A model generated the notes under the pieces. The model had not been told where the DNA came from. It did no database searches and saw only the letters and a list, made by a program, of their open reading frames with translations. From assembly GCA_023458315.1 (NCBI GenBank), contig JAEXAH010000022.1, positions 1 to 11,077 of the forward strand: 11,077 bases of DNA, in the 5' to 3' direction. Within the stretch, counting starts at the first letter, position 1. Every line of letters starts with the position of its first letter. This document shows, one piece after another, positions 6,684 through 11,077 of the stretch. The position numbers and the translations under genes were made by a program. This DNA comes from Pseudomonadota bacterium. GTDB taxonomy: Bacteria > Pseudomonadota > Alphaproteobacteria > Rhodospirillales > Magnetospirillaceae.

Positions 6684-8520
6684 GGCCCCGCCAGGTCTTG
6701 GCCTTCCTGGCCCAGTCGCTGTTGGGGAAACGCTGGTGCAGCAGGGCAAAGGCCCGCCGCGCCAGCGGCGTCAGGTCTTCCATGTCGGGATCGGCGTGAC
6801 GGGCCAGCATGACCACCCGGTACAGCGCCTCGGCGGTCAGGTCGGGATGGTTGAACACCCGCTTGATGCCGTTGGACGATTCCGCCTCGGCCCAGGGCAG
6901 CAGAATCTGACTGATCTGGCGGACGACGCCATGATCGCCGCGCAGCAGCGCCAGTTCATGGAAATTGGCCAGCCGGGCCAATCCGAAGGCCGAGCCGGGG
7001 GCGAACAGCTTGGGAGCCGGGTCTGGCGGGGTGCCCCACCAATCGCGCTGGCGGGCGTGCAGCCGGTCCAGCGCATTCCATGTGGCGCCATTGTCCCAAT
7101 AACGCCCCCAGCGCCGCGGCAGCATCAGCCAGGCTTCAAGGTCGCGCTGAATGGCTGTGCCGTCGGCGAAATCCTCGGGCAGTTCCAACCGGTAGCGGTC
7201 GTTGTAGAGGCCGATACCCACATCGTATTCGAAGGCCCCATCGGGCTCGCCGCTGATCAGCGTGCTCAAGCCGGGCAGGCGGGCGGCGGCCAGGGCCAGG
7301 GTCACGTTTTCCGGCAGGTGGCGTTCCAGGGCGGGGATGGCGGATTTGCGATCGGCCTGCCGCAAGGCGCTCAGCAGCAGCCGGGCATCCTTGTACCGGC
7401 CCAAGACCACCTGACGGGTGAAGGCAGCGCGCAGCAGGGCGATGCGGTCGCGGCCCTGGAAGACATCGGACAGGGCCAGCATTTGCAGGATGTTGGCGGG
7501 CAGCATGTTCAGTGCCCGCAGGCTCTTGCCATCCACCTTCCGGCCGCGATGGATATCCTCGATGTCCGTGATGGAGCCGGTGGCATAGGTGCGGCCCACC
7601 GCCAGCCATGTGGCGAATTGGGGATCGCTATCGGGCAGTGTTTCCAAATCCTGCGGCTTGCCCGCGGCCACCATGGACATGGCGATGTTGCGGGCCACCC
7701 ACAACGCGGTTTGGGGCGGCAACAATGGCAGGGCGTCGTCCCCGGCCCGGCGGCTGGCGGCCATGGCGAAGGCGGCGTATTCCGCCGGGCTGGCGGAACA
7801 CTCGCGCACCTTGTCGCGCCATGTTGCCGCCTGGGCCTGCAATTCCGCATCCTCGGCGGAATCGGGGCGCCACAGCACTTGCGCCGCCACCGCCCATTCC
7901 AGCCCCAGCCCGGCGCGGGCCTTGTCCAGCGCATCGGCGCGCAGGCGGTCGAAGCCTTCGTTACGGTCGTCCATCAGGTCGGGCTGATGCCAGCCCAAGG
8001 CCCAGGGCGCGTCCGACGCCGACAGCACCACCTGCAACCAGTCCAAAGTGGGGCGCTGCGCCGCCAGGGCGACCAGGGCGGCGTTGTTGCTGTCGGGTTT
8101 GGCGCCGTCATGCCGCCACCAATCCGGGCTGTCGCCCAGGGCGGTGCCCAGATCCAGCGCCAGGGCGGTGTGGGCCAGGGATTCCGGCGCGGGCGCGTCG
8201 GCCTCGGCATTATCCAGCGCGGCGCCGACCACCTGGGCATAGGTGGCGGGCTCGAACAGCGGCATGGCGGTGTCATCGGGCAGTTTGGCCGCCCGGAATC
8301 CCGCATCCTCCTTGCCGCGCCACAGCCGCAACAGGTCCAGCGTCGCCCCCACATGGTCCAGTTGATGCCAATGGTCGCCGCCGGAATAGAGTGTGCCGTA
8401 TTTGCCGATGGCGGCGTCCACCATGGCGGCGGCGCCGTCGTAACGGCCATCGCACAGCGGTGCGGCCAGGGCCGGAGACGCCGCCAGCATCAGCCCGGCG
8501 GCCATAACAGACAAACGCAT
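6652..8520 (-). CDS. Exported protein of unknown function, largely helical
   Basis: I do not recognise this 622-residue protein. It has a signal peptide (MRLSVMAAGLMLAASPALA, residues 1-19) and no later membrane segment, so a periplasmic location is likely. Cys23 lacks a proper lipobox. The rest looks alpha-helical and rich in Trp, Ala and Leu, with segments such as FQGRDRIALLRAAFTRQVVLGRYKDARLLLSAL (354-386) and AFALLHQRFPNSDWARKAKTW (590-610) that resemble helical-repeat (TPR-like) proteins. Notable motifs are GGDHWHQLDH (47-56) and PDWWRHD (132-138). Three consecutive ATGs (8526, 8523, 8520) follow GGGGGG; 8520 has the best spacing (7 bases). The last ten codons lie in the overlap with the nucleotidase gene and add a Cys-containing tail. 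It follows katG on the same strand, behind the katG terminator. The reading frame is well supported; the function is open. Confidence 0.8.
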   Translation of the reverse strand: MRLSVMAAGLMLAASPALAAPLCDGRYDGAAAMVDAAIGKYGTLYSGGDHWHQLDHVGATLDLLRLWRGKEDAGFRAAKLPDDTAMPLFEPATYAQVVGAALDNAEADAPAPESLAHTALALDLGTALGDSPDWWRHDGAKPDSNNAALVALAAQRPTLDWLQVVLSASDAPWALGWHQPDLMDDRNEGFDRLRADALDKARAGLGLEWAVAAQVLWRPDSAEDAELQAQAATWRDKVRECSASPAEYAAFAMAASRRAGDDALPLLPPQTALWVARNIAMSMVAAGKPQDLETLPDSDPQFATWLAVGRTYATGSITDIEDIHRGRKVDGKSLRALNMLPANILQMLALSDVFQGRDRIALLRAAFTRQVVLGRYKDARLLLSALRQADRKSAIPALERHLPENVTLALAAARLPGLSTLISGEPDGAFEYDVGIGLYNDRYRLELPEDFADGTAIQRDLEAWLMLPRRWGRYWDNGATWNALDRLHARQRDWWGTPPDPAPKLFAPGSAFGLARLANFHELALLRGDHGVVRQISQILLPWAEAESSNGIKRVFNHPDLTAEALYRVVMLARHADPDMEDLTPLARRAFALLHQRFPNSDWARKAKTWRGPRESGCDCRG

Positions 8521-8540
8521 CATCATTCCCCCCAAGAATG

Positions 8541-8578
8541 AAAAAACGGCCGGGCGCCCTGCCAAGGCCCCCGGCCGT
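8541..8578 (-). terminator. Rho-independent terminator behind katG
   Basis: On the minus strand ACGGCCGGG (8578-8570) pairs with CCCGGCCGT (8554-8546), with a short inner helix, and runs into TTTTTT (8546-8541). It lies 13 bases past the katG stop. The next gene on the strand starts only 14 to 20 bases after the T-run. Confidence 0.9.
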
Positions 8579-8591
8579 CCTGCCGAAAGGG

Positions 8592-10760
<2,169 letters not shown>

Positions 10761-10900
10761 CCCATGCTCCTTTTCGGACTCTTGGAGGACGCAGAATCGC
10801 ACGGGCAGCGTGCTGCCGCCGCTTTCTGCCTGATCCCATAGGATTCCAAGTATTCCCGAAATGGCGCATTTAAACCCCTGCGCTTTGGAATGGGGTAGGG
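10761..10900 (-). promoter_or_regulatory. katG upstream region
   Basis: No clean sigma70 promoter is visible. Possible control elements are ATTCC boxes at 10843-10847 and 10852-10856, the first being part of ATTCCAA (10843-10849), which is mirrored by TTGGAAT at 10885-10891. ATA and TAT flank the segment 10838-10853, but the spacing is one base longer than the OxyR pattern ATAG-N7-CTAT. Nearer the gene, GGCAG/CTGCC (10804-10817) can form a small leader hairpin. That this region controls katG follows from position; the exact sites are uncertain. Confidence 0.35.
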
Positions 10901-10946
10901 GGGGATCAGCTTCGGGCCTTTTCTTCCCAGCCGCCGCCCTCGTTCT

Positions 10947-10961
10947 GCTGGTAATACCAGC
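10947..10961. promoter_or_regulatory. Perfect 7+1+7 palindrome, GntR/FadR-type operator candidate
   Basis: GCTGGTA-A-TACCAGC is a perfect 15-base palindrome. Its core TGGT-AAT-ACCA fits the TGGTNNNACCA consensus of the FadR subfamily of GntR regulators (FadR, PdhR, LldR). It lies 187 bases before katG and 82 bases before the putative transposase start on the right, so it could serve either side or be part of the insertion sequence. No GntR gene is in the window. Confidence 0.35.
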
Positions 10962-10974
10962 CTGCGCTGACGGC

Positions 10975-11015
10975 GACTCACGGCGGGGATTCCCATGAGC
11001 GGCCAAATGTGAGTC
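10975..11015. repeat. Inverted repeat GACTCAC / GTGAGTC near the right-hand IS
   Basis: GACTCAC (10975-10981) and GTGAGTC (11009-11015) are perfect 7-base inverted copies 27 bases apart, with GGGA-T-TCCC (10987-10995) between them. They lie just before the putative IS630 transposase gene and may be transposase-binding or terminal sequence. The boundary of that element cannot be placed from one end. Confidence 0.35.
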
Positions 11016-11021
11016 ACTCTG

Positions 11022-11041
11022 GCAAACAGCTGGAGGTTTGC
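11022..11041 (+). other. Hairpin holding the ribosome binding site in its loop
   Basis: GCAAAC (11022-11027) pairs with GTTTGC (11036-11041). GGAGG (11032-11036), the ribosome site of the next reading frame, lies in the 8-base loop and at the foot of the right arm. It could limit translation of a transposase. Confidence 0.35.
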
Positions 11042-11042
11042 A

Positions 11043-11077
11043 GTGGCCGCACCGATCCCCCTTCGCCTTGATTATGA
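11043..11077 (+). CDS. Start of a probable IS630-family transposase, cut by the window edge
   Basis: Only eleven whole codons are visible: GTG start, then AAPIPLRLDY. GGAGG lies six bases before the GTG. Many alphaproteobacterial IS630-family transposases begin with a similar short segment (a 'PLRxDY/DF' stretch before a helix-turn-helix), which is why I make this call. The frame is open to the edge. With so few residues, the family placement is tentative; a host gene with a similar start cannot be excluded. Confidence 0.45.
   Translation, partial: MAAPIPLRLDY

Noticed and set aside
10838..10853. OxyR site in front of katG
   Set aside because: ATA and TAT flank the segment but the spacing is one base too long and the half sites are incomplete. 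Not enough to call.
10900..10985. Short minus-strand frame ending GWYYQQNEGGGWEEKARS
   Set aside because: The peptide looks protein-like, but a TGA lies just upstream and no start codon or homology supports it. At most it is a remnant of a broken gene.

Overview
The window is high-GC DNA with the codon use and gene content of an alphaproteobacterium. A Rhodospirillales organism close to Magnetospirillum is my best guess from the protein sequences, but nothing in the window proves the genus. The ends of two different insertion sequences flank it: the right end of an IS481-family element at bases 1-126, and what looks like the first codons of an IS630-family transposase at 11043-11077. Between them lie seven chromosomal genes.

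Left part (127-2767): ndk (nucleoside diphosphate kinase, minus strand) and yheS (ABC-F ATPase, plus strand) diverge from a 214-base region. That region holds a good sigma70-type promoter for ndk. The predicted ndk transcript starts directly in a terminator-like hairpin with a U-run, followed by a second long hairpin and then the ribosome binding site. A strong terminator lies behind ndk.

Middle (2768-6683, plus strand): a membrane sensor histidine kinase without an adjacent response regulator, a periplasmic cytochrome c' with its own terminator, and an exported 5'-nucleotidase/cyclic phosphodiesterase. The nucleotidase starts only 18 bases after that terminator.

Right part (6652-10760, minus strand): katG (catalase-peroxidase), its terminator, and then a 622-residue exported protein of unknown function. 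This gene starts in the same way, about 20 bases after the katG terminator, with the same 14-base start region as the nucleotidase gene. The nucleotidase and the unknown gene converge and overlap by 32 bases.

The genes do not form one pathway. The shared theme is envelope and stress functions: NO/heme chemistry (cytochrome c'), peroxide removal (KatG), periplasmic nucleotide scavenging, and signal sensing. I see no CRISPR array, tRNA, rRNA, phage genes or defence cassette. The points most worth following up are the ndk leader, the two 'gene directly behind a terminator' arrangements, and the unrecognised exported protein.
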